A DNA stretch of 64,000 nt, taken from Sphingomonas sp. HMP9. Lineage in GTDB: Bacteria; Pseudomonadota; Alphaproteobacteria; Sphingomonadales; Sphingomonadaceae. Both the position numbers and the translations under genes were made by a program. Shown here piece after piece: positions 17,053-25,363 of this stretch. The first letter of the stretch is position 1. Each line of letters starts with the position of its first letter. The DNA lies in the NCBI RefSeq assembly GCF_013374115.1, contig NZ_AP022673.1, positions 3,896,456-3,960,455 on the forward strand. Reading direction: 5' to 3'. The notes below the pieces were generated by a model, which had not been told where the DNA came from, searched no databases, and saw nothing but the letters and a program-made list of their open reading frames with translations.

Positions 17053-17150
17053 GGTTCGGCCTCCTTTCGATATGACGAACTAACGGCATTCGTCTGTAGG
17101 TATAGTCAGTTGACGCGCCGTTAAGCGATCTGTGGCAGACGACGTCCACG

Positions 17151-18359
17151 ATGCGTATCCTTCATATTCTCGATCACGGCCTGCCGCTGCAAAGTGGCTA
17201 CACGTTTCGCACGCGGGCGATCCTCAAGGCGCAGGAGGCGCTCGGCTGGACTGTCGCGGCAGTCACCGGTCCGCGACACGGTGTCGCGCCTGCCTCTGTG
17301 GAGGCAGTCGACGGGCTGACCTTCCATCGTACGGATGCGAGCTTGAAGCCGGGGCCGGTCGGTGAGGTCATCGGGATTGCGGCATTCGCCAAGCGGATCG
17401 AGGCGGCGGTCGATGCCTTCAAGCCAGACGTCCTCCACGCGCATTCGCCGGTGATCGATGCGCTCGCTGCGCTGATCGTCGCGCGAAAACGCAAGCTGCC
17501 TTTGGTCTACGAGATTCGCGCGTTCTGGGAGGATGCCGCAGTCGGCAACGGGACGGGGACGGCAACGTCGCTGCGGTATCGTGCGACGCGCGCGCTTGAA
17601 ACCTGGGCGGTGCGGCGGGCGGATGCGGTGGCAGTGATCTGCGAAGGCCTTCGCGGCGATCTGGTCGCGCGAGGAATCGACGCGGACAAGATCATGGTGT
17701 CGCCCAATGGCGTCGACCTCGACCTGTTCGGCAGCGCGCCGCCGCGCGACGATGCCTTGGGTGCGGACCTCGGCCTCGATGGCGCGGACGTCGTCGGGTT
17801 CATTGGCAGCTTCTACGATTACGAAGGGCTCGACGACCTGATCGCGGCGATGCCGGCGCTGGTGGCGGTGCGGCCAAGGGCCCGGCTGCTGATGGTCGGC
17901 GGCGGCCCGATGGAAGCCGCATTGCGCGCGCAGGCGGAAGCGTCGCCGGTGGCGGACGCGATACGCTTCGTCGGGCGTGTGCCGCACCAGCAGGTCGAGC
18001 GCTATTACGGGTTGGTCGACATTCTGGCTTATCCGCGCAAGCGCATGCGGCTGACCGATCTGGTCACGCCGCTGAAGCCGCTCGAGGCAATGGCGCAGGG
18101 TCGGCTGGTCGCGGCATCGGACGTCGGCGGGCACCGCGAGTTGATCCGCGACGGCGACACTGGCACGTTGTTTCCGCCCGACGATCCGGGAGCGATCGCG
18201 AGCGCGCTCGCTGGAATGTTCGCGGATCGCTCGCGCTGGGACGAGCGGCGCGCGCGGGGGCGTGCATTCGTCCAGGAAGAGCGTAACTGGTCATCAAACA
18301 TTCGTCGCTATGCGCCAGTCTATGAGCGGCTGATCGCAGCCGCGGTACGGGAAGAGTGA
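17151..18359 (+). CDS. Glycosyltransferase, exosortase A-associated (GT4 type)
   Basis: A 402-aa GT-B fold glycosyltransferase. The N-terminus MRILHILDHGLPLQSGYTFR is characteristic of the PEP-CTERM/exosortase A-associated family first named after Daro_2409. The C-terminal half carries a GT4-like region: IGSFYDYEGLDDLI, LMVGGGP, and TPLKPLEAMAQGRLVAASDVGG with the nucleotide-sugar-binding acidic residue. It should add a sugar to a lipid-linked surface polysaccharide. It is divergent from the O-ligase operon, with about 100 bases between, and its stop overlaps the next gene by one base. Confidence 0.9.
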   Translation: MRILHILDHGLPLQSGYTFRTRAILKAQEALGWTVAAVTGPRHGVAPASVEAVDGLTFHRTDASLKPGPVGEVIGIAAFAKRIEAAVDAFKPDVLHAHSPVIDALAALIVARKRKLPLVYEIRAFWEDAAVGNGTGTATSLRYRATRALETWAVRRADAVAVICEGLRGDLVARGIDADKIMVSPNGVDLDLFGSAPPRDDALGADLGLDGADVVGFIGSFYDYEGLDDLIAAMPALVAVRPRARLLMVGGGPMEAALRAQAEASPVADAIRFVGRVPHQQVERYYGLVDILAYPRKRMRLTDLVTPLKPLEAMAQGRLVAASDVGGHRELIRDGDTGTLFPPDDPGAIASALAGMFADRSRWDERRARGRAFVQEERNWSSNIRRYAPVYERLIAAAVREE

Positions 18360-19171
18360 TGGCTGCGTTTGATCTCCAGACTTTGCGGCGTCCGAGCCTG
18401 ACGCGCGCGCTTCCGATCATCGGCGGGGTTGCCGGGGGGGTGATTGCGGCGGCTGGCGTGATGCTGTTGTCGAGTGATGCGCTGGAGGCGTTCGTATCCG
18501 ACACGGGGATCGCGACGCTGATACCGATGGCGGCACCGCCGCTCGGGGCGACCGCGCGTGCGATGATCGCGCTGGGCGCGGGGGCGTTGGTTGCCGCGAT
18601 CCTCTGGTCGTCGCTCTACCTGGTGTTCGGGCCGGGCGGAATGTTCGCCGGCGCGGGACGGCGGGAGGACGGCGTGCCGATGATCCGTCGTGCCGATGCT
18701 CACCCCGATGCTCCGCCGCGCAAGCCGATGTCGGCGGCCGATCTCGGCACGCCTTTGATGGAGGTCGGCGTCGCGGGCGCGGGATCGATCGATAGCGCGT
18801 CGCGCGCCGAGCGGACCATTCCTGCCGACCTCGACTTGCCGCTTGCCGCGTATGATCCGAAGGCGATGCGGCCCGTGCCAATGGAGCCGACTCGACCGGT
18901 TGCGCCGCTCGCACAGCCGACGATGGTCGCGCCGGTGATCGCGATGTCGCCGACCGCCGAGCCGGAAACGTTCGTGACCGCGCCCGCGCCAAAGCCTGTC
19001 GAGCCGCCGATCGCCGTCACGCCTGTACCGGCCGAGGATGTCCACGCGTCGGCGCCAATCGCGCGGCCTCTGCGCGCGCCAGCCGAACCGACCACGCCGC
19101 CGACGATCGAGACGCTGTTGCAGCGGCTGGAGCAGGGGGCGCTACGCCGGGGGCGGATCGGCTCGCACTGA
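18359..19171 (+). CDS. Proline-rich membrane protein of unknown function
   Basis: A 270-aa protein I do not recognise. Two hydrophobic helices lie near residues 17-37 and 62-90. The rest is a long, probably disordered region rich in Pro, Ala, Val and Thr. Its ATG shares the A of the preceding glycosyltransferase TGA stop, so it is translationally coupled to a polysaccharide gene. It may be a membrane anchor or a scaffold for that pathway, but nothing in the sequence proves this. Confidence 0.7.
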   Translation: MAAFDLQTLRRPSLTRALPIIGGVAGGVIAAAGVMLLSSDALEAFVSDTGIATLIPMAAPPLGATARAMIALGAGALVAAILWSSLYLVFGPGGMFAGAGRREDGVPMIRRADAHPDAPPRKPMSAADLGTPLMEVGVAGAGSIDSASRAERTIPADLDLPLAAYDPKAMRPVPMEPTRPVAPLAQPTMVAPVIAMSPTAEPETFVTAPAPKPVEPPIAVTPVPAEDVHASAPIARPLRAPAEPTTPPTIETLLQRLEQGALRRGRIGSH

Positions 19172-19271
19172 GGGAAGGGCGCCGTTGCGGACGTACCCGC
19201 TTTATCTGAAAGCGCTTTTTCTCTCTCGTTCGCTCTGATACCCATAACTCGAAAATCATCGGGGAGGGGTC

Positions 19272-20852
19272 ATGGCAGAGGCAGAAATCATCGCTGGCGA
19301 GGCGGGGGCGGCGGTCGAGCGGGGGGCGTCGAAATACGCTTGGTATGTGCTGTCGATCCTGTTCCTCGTCTATGTTCTGAACTTCGTCGATCGGCAGATC
19401 ATCTCGATCCTGGCGGAGGATATCAAACGCGACCTGGGGCTGAAGGACCAGGATCTCGGCTTCCTGTACGGCACGGCGTTCGGCGTGTTCTATTCGCTGT
19501 TCGGTATCCCCTTGGGGAGGTTGGCGGACAATTGGCACCGTGTCAGGCTGATGACGATCGGACTGTCGCTCTGGTCGGTGATGACCGCACTCTCGGGATT
19601 GTCGAAGACCGGCGGGCATCTTGCCGCCGCACGGATCGGCGTGGGAATCGGCGAGGCGACGGCGAGTCCGTCGGCCTATTCGATCATCTCCGATTATTTC
19701 CCGAAACGCCTTCGCGCGACGGCTTTGTCCATTTATTCGGCTGGACTGTACGTCGGCGGCGGCTGTTCGTTGTTCATCGGCGGGATGATCGTGCAGGGCT
19801 GGAACACGGCCTATCCCGGTGGCGGGCCGCTCGGGCTGGTCGGCTGGCAAGCGGCGTTCATGGCGGTCGGCGTGCCCGGACTGCTGCTCGCGCTCTGGAT
19901 CGCAACGCTGAAGGAGCCGATCCGCGGGCTCGTCGAGGGCTTGCCCGAGCCGGAGAAGCATCCGGCGCCGTTCCGCGCCTTCGGTGCCGAACTCGTGACG
20001 ATCGTGCCGCCGCTGACCTTGATCGGTGCCGCCATGGGGGGTGCGCGGGCGCTCGGGTATAATCTCGTCGCGCTCGCAATCGTGTCCGCCGCCGTGACGG
20101 GCCTGATCGAAGCGGGCGAGCCCTGGCCGCAATGGGTCGCGGTCGGGATCGGCGTGTATGCGGTGTTCTCATGGGCGTCCGCGCTGAAGCGGCGCGATCC
20201 GCCGACCTATGCGCTGATCGTCGGCACGCCGGCGTTCCTGTGTACGGTGGTGGCGTATGGGCTGAACGCGTTCCTGAGCTATGCGGCGAGCTTTTGGGCG
20301 GCGCCCTATGCGTTGCGCGAGCTTGGCGCGACACCGTCCTCGGCAGGGTTCATGATCGGCAGCCTCGGCGCGACCGCGGGGTTCCTTGGGCTGACGATCG
20401 GCGGCGTCGTGTCGGACCGGTTGCGCAAGGGCAATCCGGCGGGGCGGCTGTGGGTGGTGATCTTCGGTGCTGTGGTGCCGGTGCCGTTCCTGATCCTCGC
20501 CTTCACCGCGTCGTCGCCGGCCGCATTCTATACGGGCATCTTCCTTGCGCAGCTGACCGCGTCGTGTGCGCTGGGCGCGGCGGCGGCTACCACGCAGGAC
20601 ATGGTCCTACCGCGGATGCGCGGCACTGCGACGGCGACGTTCTTCATCGGGACGACGCTGATCGGGTTGGCGCTCGGGCCGTATATGGCAGGGCGGGTGT
20701 CGACGCTGACCGGGAGCCTGTCGACGGGCATGCTGTCGTTGCTGGTGGTGACGCCGATCACGCTGGTTTGTGCGGTGATGGCGTACCGGTTGGCGCCCGG
20801 GGCCGAAGCGACGCGGGAGGCCAGGGCGCGGGCGGCGGGGGAGGCGGTCTGA
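19272..20852 (+). CDS. Major facilitator superfamily transporter (spinster-type)
   Basis: A 526-aa transporter with about twelve membrane spans. The N-terminal FVDRQIISILAEDIKRDLGL, then GTAFGVFYSLFGIPLGRLAD, and GIGEATASPSAYSIISDYFP in helix 4-5 are typical of the spinster-like MFS group abundant in sphingomonads. An extended middle region of about 60 residues (around 240-300) contains extra hydrophobic segments. The substrate is unknown. GGGGAGGGG lies a few bases before the ATG. It stands alone. Confidence 0.85.
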   Translation: MAEAEIIAGEAGAAVERGASKYAWYVLSILFLVYVLNFVDRQIISILAEDIKRDLGLKDQDLGFLYGTAFGVFYSLFGIPLGRLADNWHRVRLMTIGLSLWSVMTALSGLSKTGGHLAAARIGVGIGEATASPSAYSIISDYFPKRLRATALSIYSAGLYVGGGCSLFIGGMIVQGWNTAYPGGGPLGLVGWQAAFMAVGVPGLLLALWIATLKEPIRGLVEGLPEPEKHPAPFRAFGAELVTIVPPLTLIGAAMGGARALGYNLVALAIVSAAVTGLIEAGEPWPQWVAVGIGVYAVFSWASALKRRDPPTYALIVGTPAFLCTVVAYGLNAFLSYAASFWAAPYALRELGATPSSAGFMIGSLGATAGFLGLTIGGVVSDRLRKGNPAGRLWVVIFGAVVPVPFLILAFTASSPAAFYTGIFLAQLTASCALGAAAATTQDMVLPRMRGTATATFFIGTTLIGLALGPYMAGRVSTLTGSLSTGMLSLLVVTPITLVCAVMAYRLAPGAEATREARARAAGEAV

Positions 20853-21170
20853 GCGGTGTCTTCCGGAACGGGGCGTTCGGCGGCGTAGGGGACACGGAAG
20901 AGGCTTGATCGCTTACTTCCCCCTCCGTCTGGCAAGTACCAGCCGCCGCGCTGGTGGGGGAGGGGCGTACGGTTGGTTGGGGGTTATGGGCCGTTGTGGG
21001 CCGATTCGCTGCTCCTGAGCGCTGGCCGTACCCGGCGGTTACGGTCGCTACTCGGCACGAACTGAGGAAGGGCGGGCTCTGCTCGCGCGTCCGAACTCGC
21101 CCATCTTCAGCTAGCCCTTTACTCTGAACCTGTTCCGTGGATGTCGGAACGAGCCCGGCACCACGGAGCG
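20853..21170. other. Intergenic region with an imperfect palindrome
   Basis: About 350 bases separate the MFS gene from sodC and I see no credible gene. Near 20917-20966 a C-rich segment (CTTCCCCCTCCGTCTGGC) faces CTGGTGGGGGAGGGG, giving an imperfect palindrome of the type common between sphingomonad genes. The remainder has no recognisable feature. Confidence 0.5.
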
Positions 21171-21201
21171 GCGTGCGGGCGGGGCTTAATCGCCCGCACG
21201 C
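21171..21201. terminator. Stem-loop after sodC
   Basis: GCGTGCGGGC (21171-21180) pairs exactly with GCCCGCACGC (21192-21201) over an 11-base loop, 6 bases past the sodC stop. No U tract follows on the minus strand, so a terminator role is likely only from position. Confidence 0.5.
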
Positions 21202-21207
21202 CTACGG

Positions 21208-21744
21208 TTACCCCGCCTGGAACACGCCGCAGGCGATGCGCCCGCCGCTGTTGCCGGCGGGATCGGTCATCAGGTCGTCCGGACCTGCGTGAACCACGAA
21301 TGCCGAGCCGTCGGTATCCATCAGGCCAGCCATCGTCGCGCCCGGGATCGTGATGCCGATCGTGCCGCGACCATCTGTGCCGATCACGAGGTTGGGTAGA
21401 TCGCCCTCATGCGGTCCCTGCGGGTTCATGCTGCCGTGCTTCATGCCCGTCGGGTTCCAGTGGCCGCCCGCGGTCGTGAAGTCGGGGGCGTCGCAACGGC
21501 CGACCATGTGGATGTGCGCGCCGTGCGTGCCGGGGGGCATCGCCTTGGCATCGAGCGTGAAGCGGAGGCCACCCGCGACTTCGGTGGCGGTGGCGCGGCC
21601 GACGTCCCCGCCGGTCGCGGTCTGGAGCGTCGCGGTGGCGCGCTGGCCACCCGCCATCGGCGTGCCGGTCTCCATGCCGCCCTTTTCGCAGGCGGTCAGC
21701 CCGATCGTCGCCGCGCCGAGCAGCGCCAGTGTCGCAATCCGCAT
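21208..21744 (-). CDS. sodC: Superoxide dismutase [Cu-Zn], predicted lipoprotein
   Basis: A 178-aa copper-zinc superoxide dismutase for the periplasm. The signal peptide ends in a lipobox, GLTAC with Cys19, so it should be lipid-anchored. Metal-binding segments are all present: GAHIHMVGRC, GGHWNPTGMKHG, GPHEGDLPN and VVHAGPDD. The second disulfide cysteine is in GGRIACGVFQ at the end. GGGAG precedes the ATG. Two copies of a 15-base direct repeat lie just upstream (21759-21802), which may be regulatory. Confidence 0.93.
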   Translation of the reverse strand: MRIATLALLGAATIGLTACEKGGMETGTPMAGGQRATATLQTATGGDVGRATATEVAGGLRFTLDAKAMPPGTHGAHIHMVGRCDAPDFTTAGGHWNPTGMKHGSMNPQGPHEGDLPNLVIGTDGRGTIGITIPGATMAGLMDTDGSAFVVHAGPDDLMTDPAGNSGGRIACGVFQAG

Positions 21745-21758
21745 TTCGTTTCTCCCTG

Positions 21759-21802
21759 TTGATACCGTCGCGTCGATGCCGTGGTGTTTGATACCGTCGC
21801 GT
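21759..21802. promoter_or_regulatory. 15-base direct repeat upstream of sodC
   Basis: TTGATACCGTCGCGT occurs at 21759-21773 and again, identical, at 21788-21802, a 29-base period. It lies 15-58 bases before the sodC start codon on its non-template side. It could be a pair of operator half-sites, or a simple duplication. Confidence 0.35.
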
Positions 21803-21831
21803 TGATCTCTTGGCGAACCCTCCGCCGCCGC

Positions 21832-22389
21832 TCAGGTTCCACCCGCGACGCCCAGCGCCGAGCGTGCCACCGGTTCGTACGTTGCGCCGTCGCGGCCGAT
21901 ATGGCTCTGGTACAGCACGAGATGGGGTAGCGGGAAGGGCGCGCTCGACAGTGCGGCATGGGTGGCGAGCCATTCGTCGATCGCGAACCCGACACCGGCC
22001 GATCGCGCCAGTCGTGCGACCGTGATGTGCGGGAGGTAGGCACGGTGTTCGGGCGCAAGGCCGGCACGGACGCACGCCTGGTCGACCTTGCGGTGCAGCG
22101 CCGCGAGCGCACCGTGCGGCGTCACGCCGGCCCAGAGCGTATCGGTCCGCCCGCGCTTCTCGAACCGGCCGACTCCGGTCAACGACACGCTCGGTACCGG
22201 CGCGCCGACCTGGCTCAGCGCCACGGCGATATCCTCCGCGACGGGGCGTTCGACCTCGCCGATGAACCGCAGCGTCACATGCAGGTCGTCATCGTCCTGC
22301 CACCGGGCGGCCGGAACGCCTTCCATTATGTCGAGCAGGCTCTGACGGATAGCCGGCGGCGGGCGGAGGGCGACGAAAAGGCGGATCAT
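21832..22389 (-). CDS. thpR: RNA 2',3'-cyclic phosphodiesterase
   Basis: A 185-aa protein of the 2H phosphoesterase (LigT/ThpR) family, which opens 2',3'-cyclic phosphates on RNA. The two catalytic HxTx motifs are LHVTLRF and PHITVARL, the usual distance apart. It starts MIRLFVALRPP at 22389; the 15 extra codons upstream lack a ribosome-binding site. It lies upstream of sodC on the same strand with 87 bases between, and is divergent from the Bax-inhibitor family gene. Confidence 0.88.
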   Translation of the reverse strand: MIRLFVALRPPPAIRQSLLDIMEGVPAARWQDDDDLHVTLRFIGEVERPVAEDIAVALSQVGAPVPSVSLTGVGRFEKRGRTDTLWAGVTPHGALAALHRKVDQACVRAGLAPEHRAYLPHITVARLARSAGVGFAIDEWLATHAALSSAPFPLPHLVLYQSHIGRDGATYEPVARSALGVAGGT

Positions 22390-22511
22390 GGATTGCAGCA
22401 GGTTAACCGCGAACCACCGGGCCGATGCAACCACTCTGCTTGAAAAACGTCCTGTAAGGGACGATATTCACCGTAACCGGCACCATGCCGGGCAAAGGAG
22501 CTAATTTCACA

Positions 22512-23261
22512 ATGGCTAATTGGTCTGACCCCCGGCCCAGCGCCACGCCGTTCGGCACGACGGCGACGGGCCAGCGTACCGAGGCCTATGACGCTGGTCT
22601 TCGGTCGTACATGCTGTCCGTGTATAACTACATGGGCTCGGCTGTCCTGCTGACCGGCATCGTCGCGATGCTGTTCGCATGGGGTGGCGCATCCTCGCCC
22701 GCCGCACAGGTGTTCATGAGCGGCGGCATCCTGAAGTATGTCATCATGTTCTCGCCACTCGCGATCGTGTTCGGCATGAGCTTCGGCCAGAACAAGATGT
22801 CGACCGGCACGATGCAGATACTCTTCTGGGGCTTCGCCGTCCTGATGGGCCTGTCGATGTCGACGATCTTCCTGGTCTATAGCGGCACGTCGATCGCAGG
22901 TGCGTTCTTCGCCACCGCCGCCGGTTTCGCCGGGCTGAGCCTGTTCGGCTACACCACCAAGCGCGATCTCTCGGCGTTCGGGACGTTCCTGATCATCGGC
23001 GTCGTCGGCCTGCTGGTCGCGAGCCTGATCAACATGTTCCTGCAGTCGGGCGTGATGCAGCTGGTCATCACCGGCGTCGGCGTGCTGCTGTTCGCAGGCC
23101 TCACCGCCTACGACACGCAGCGTACCAAGAGCCTGTATGCGCAGGTCGCGGGCACCGACATGGTCGGCAAGGTCGTGATCATGTCGTCACTCAGCCTGTA
23201 CCTCGACTTTATCAACATGTTCATGTTCGTGCTGCGTCTGTTCGGTAGCAGCCGCAACTAA
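22512..23261 (+). CDS. Bax inhibitor-1/YccA family membrane protein
   Basis: A 249-aa protein with about seven membrane helices, matching the BI-1/YccA/YbhL family. Typical pieces are the N-terminal YDAGLRSYMLSVYNYMGSA, GLSLFGYTTKRDLSAFGTFL, and the late GLTAYDTQRTKSLYAQ with its conserved Asp in helix 6. Members modulate ion flux or the FtsH protease; the bacterial role is not settled. I use the ATG at 22512, preceded by AAAGGAG. A clear terminator follows. Confidence 0.9.
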   Translation: MANWSDPRPSATPFGTTATGQRTEAYDAGLRSYMLSVYNYMGSAVLLTGIVAMLFAWGGASSPAAQVFMSGGILKYVIMFSPLAIVFGMSFGQNKMSTGTMQILFWGFAVLMGLSMSTIFLVYSGTSIAGAFFATAAGFAGLSLFGYTTKRDLSAFGTFLIIGVVGLLVASLINMFLQSGVMQLVITGVGVLLFAGLTAYDTQRTKSLYAQVAGTDMVGKVVIMSSLSLYLDFINMFMFVLRLFGSSRN

Positions 23262-23287
23262 CTCCCGCTAAGGGTGTGACGAACGCA

Positions 23288-23320
23288 GGGCTCGGCGGGA
23301 CACCGCCGGGCCCTTTTCTT
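23288..23320 (+). terminator. Rho-independent terminator after the BI-1 family gene
   Basis: GGGCTCGGCGG (23288-23298) pairs with CCGCCGGGCCC (23303-23313), one G-U pair, 4-base loop, followed by TTTTCTTTT. It lies about 27 bases past the stop codon. Confidence 0.85.
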
Positions 23321-23349
23321 TTGGCTTTAGAACAGGAATGGGACGCGCG

Positions 23350-24129
23350 ATGCGGCTCTCGATCGACGTGCGTCTGGATTACGGGATCGGCGGAGATGCC
23401 GATGTGCTGCTCCAGATCGAAGCCGCGGCGATGGCCGACCAGACGATCGAGTCGGAATCGCTGACGATCTGGTCCGACAGCCCGATCCGGGCTGTCCGCG
23501 GCGAGGACGGAATCGGCCAGCGCTGCTGGTCGCGCGGGCATGGACGGTTCACCGCGGAGTATAAGTCGATCGTCGCGGTGTCGCGCGAGCGCGTCCAGCT
23601 CGAGCTGTATCCGGCGACTCCGCCGCGGATGCTCGATGGTGAGCTGACGCCGTATCTGATGCCGAGCCGCTATTGCCCGTCGGATCGCTTCGAGGGCTTT
23701 GTCGCGCGCGAGTTCGGGGGGCTGGAAGGCGGGCCGCTCGCCGCCGCGCTGACCGAGTGGGTGTACCAGTCGCTCGACTATCGCTGCGGATCGAGCAGCG
23801 GCGAGACGACCGCGCTAGATACGTTCGCGTCGCGATCGGGGGTGTGCCGCGATTATTCGCATCTGCTGGTGTCTCTGGCGCGCGCGGGCGGGATCCCGGC
23901 GCGGTGCGTGTCCGCCTATGCGCCGGGCGTCGATCCGCCGGATTTCCACGCGGTCGCGGAGCTGTGGCTGGCGGGCGACTGGCGGCTGATCGACGCGACC
24001 AAGATGGCGACGTGCAGCGATATCGCACGCGTCTGCGTCGGGCGCGATGCGACCGATATCGCGTTCATGACGGTGTTCGGCCAGGCGTATCTCTGGGAGC
24101 AGACGGTGAAGGTCACGCCGCTGGATTGA
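23350..24129 (+). CDS. Transglutaminase-like family protein
   Basis: A 259-aa protein with an N-terminal beta-rich domain and a transglutaminase-like cysteine-protease fold. The triad is visible: Cys in SGVCRDYSHL, His in DFHAVAELWL, Asp in WRLIDATK. Family members act as peptidases or amidases; no substrate is known. I chose the ATG at 23350 (MRLSIDVRLDY) over the one at 23338, which has no spaced ribosome-binding site. It is followed by a palindromic repeat pair. Confidence 0.85.
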   Translation: MRLSIDVRLDYGIGGDADVLLQIEAAAMADQTIESESLTIWSDSPIRAVRGEDGIGQRCWSRGHGRFTAEYKSIVAVSRERVQLELYPATPPRMLDGELTPYLMPSRYCPSDRFEGFVAREFGGLEGGPLAAALTEWVYQSLDYRCGSSSGETTALDTFASRSGVCRDYSHLLVSLARAGGIPARCVSAYAPGVDPPDFHAVAELWLAGDWRLIDATKMATCSDIARVCVGRDATDIAFMTVFGQAYLWEQTVKVTPLD

Positions 24130-24147
24130 GGCGCTCGCCCCCGCGGA

Positions 24148-24206
24148 CTTGTTCTCCGGCGAAGGCGGCAGTCCAGTCCGGATCGCCGCCTTCGCGGGGA
24201 AACAAA
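24148..24206. repeat. Palindromic repeat pair, second family (diverged)
   Basis: CTTGTTCTCCGGCGAAGGCG faces CGCCTTCGCGGGGAAACAA about 15 bases later. It is the same kind of element as at 14414-14474, with several mismatches in the arms, placed between two plus-strand genes. Confidence 0.75.
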
Positions 24207-24254
24207 ACTCACTTCGACCGTTAGTCATCGCCAAGACTAAAAAGGGACGTCGCA

Positions 24255-24554
24255 ATGACCGACATAGACAAGAGCGCGCTGGATAGCCTGTCCGTAGCGC
24301 CCGACGACAAGGATGCCGAGGGCAAGAGCTCAGGTCGCGATCCGCGCCAGGAAGCAGGCCAGGACAAGTCGATCGCTAAGCGCCTGCAGAAGAACCCCGA
24401 CAGTGCGGACGCGCGTCTCGACAACGGGCTCGACGAGTCGATGGACGGCAGTGACCCGATTTCCGCAACCCAGCCTGGGTCCGGCAGCGAGCCTGCGAAA
24501 TCGTCGGGCTATGACGAGGATGCTGAGCAGGCACTGCGTGAAAAACAGGCGTAA
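24255..24554 (+). CDS. Hypothetical acidic, probably disordered protein
   Basis: A 99-aa protein rich in Asp, Ser, Gly, Lys and Gln with no hydrophobic segment. Its low complexity suggests a disordered chain. It begins MTDIDKSALDSLSVAPDD after an AAAGGGACG ribosome-binding region, and a good terminator follows directly. Sphingomonads carry similar short acidic proteins of unknown role. Nothing indicates a function. Confidence 0.65.
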   Translation: MTDIDKSALDSLSVAPDDKDAEGKSSGRDPRQEAGQDKSIAKRLQKNPDSADARLDNGLDESMDGSDPISATQPGSGSEPAKSSGYDEDAEQALREKQA

Positions 24555-24578
24555 CTCTCCTTTCTGCTGAACGAACAG

Positions 24579-24608
24579 GCGTCGGTCGGCAACGACCGGC
24601 GCTTTTTT
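24579..24608 (+). terminator. Rho-independent terminator
   Basis: GCGTCGGTCG (24579-24588) pairs with CGACCGGCGC (24593-24602) around GCAA, with one G-U pair, followed by six T. It ends the transcript of the acidic protein gene. Confidence 0.9.
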
Positions 24609-24790
24609 GTTGCCTAAACGCCGCGCAAGACGATCAAATCGCATAGTTTCGTTCGGTTCGTCGCAGCCTTGTTGCAGCGCAGCAGCTTTCATGGTGGCTT
24701 GGTGTTACGGAAAGATGACGCGCGATAGGGTCGTTGTTAACCATCCGAGCGCATAGTCTGCCGGTTCCTTGACGAGAGCGGGGTGACGAC

Positions 24791-25345
24791 ATGGCTTCCA
24801 GAATGAAACCGGCACAGGGATCGATGACCCTCGCCGAGATGAAGGAATTCGCGGCTTTTCCGAGTTCGACGCAGCGGTATATCCGGCGTTCGCTCGATGT
24901 AGGCTTGGACCGCGAGGACGCAATGCAGCGCTGGTCGCGCGACGTGGTCGAGTCGGCCAGCATCCGGGCGCAGGCGCGGCTGTACAATACCCTTCCCGAT
25001 CTTCGCGCGATGGTCCCCGACGACAGCGGTCTCGACGCGATCGAGCCGTTCCTGGCGCCGCTGATGACGCTTGTCGCGTTCGATCTGGGGCAGGGGCGGC
25101 TGACGAGTTTCTCGGCGTTGCGGTTCCTGTACGAGCGGTTGCTGGGTGCGGAAGTCCGGCCCTGGTTGCCGTCGGCATTCTGTGCCGCGGCTGCGCTGCC
25201 GCATCTGCATCCGGAATTGCGCCGCAAACTGCTCCAGTCGATCAGCGAGGCGGCGGCGACCGCGTCGGGCTGGTCGAACCGTCAGCCGGCATTCTTTCCG
25301 TATTGGGTGGAGAAGGTGGATTCGGGGACGACGCTGGCGAGTTGA
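24791..25345 (+). CDS. Hypothetical protein, mostly helical
   Basis: A 184-aa soluble protein I do not recognise. A GGGGTGA sequence precedes the ATG. The sequence is amphipathic and helix-rich, with no signal peptide, no cysteine motif and no nucleotide-binding loop. A segment near residues 85-115 (SFSALRFLYERLLGAE and following) looks like a helical repeat. It converges with the extensin-like gene with only 18 bases between. Codon use looks like that of its neighbours, so it is probably a real gene. Confidence 0.65.
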   Translation: MASRMKPAQGSMTLAEMKEFAAFPSSTQRYIRRSLDVGLDREDAMQRWSRDVVESASIRAQARLYNTLPDLRAMVPDDSGLDAIEPFLAPLMTLVAFDLGQGRLTSFSALRFLYERLLGAEVRPWLPSAFCAAAALPHLHPELRRKLLQSISEAAATASGWSNRQPAFFPYWVEKVDSGTTLAS

Positions 25346-25363
25346 GTCGATCGGCCGACAGCA

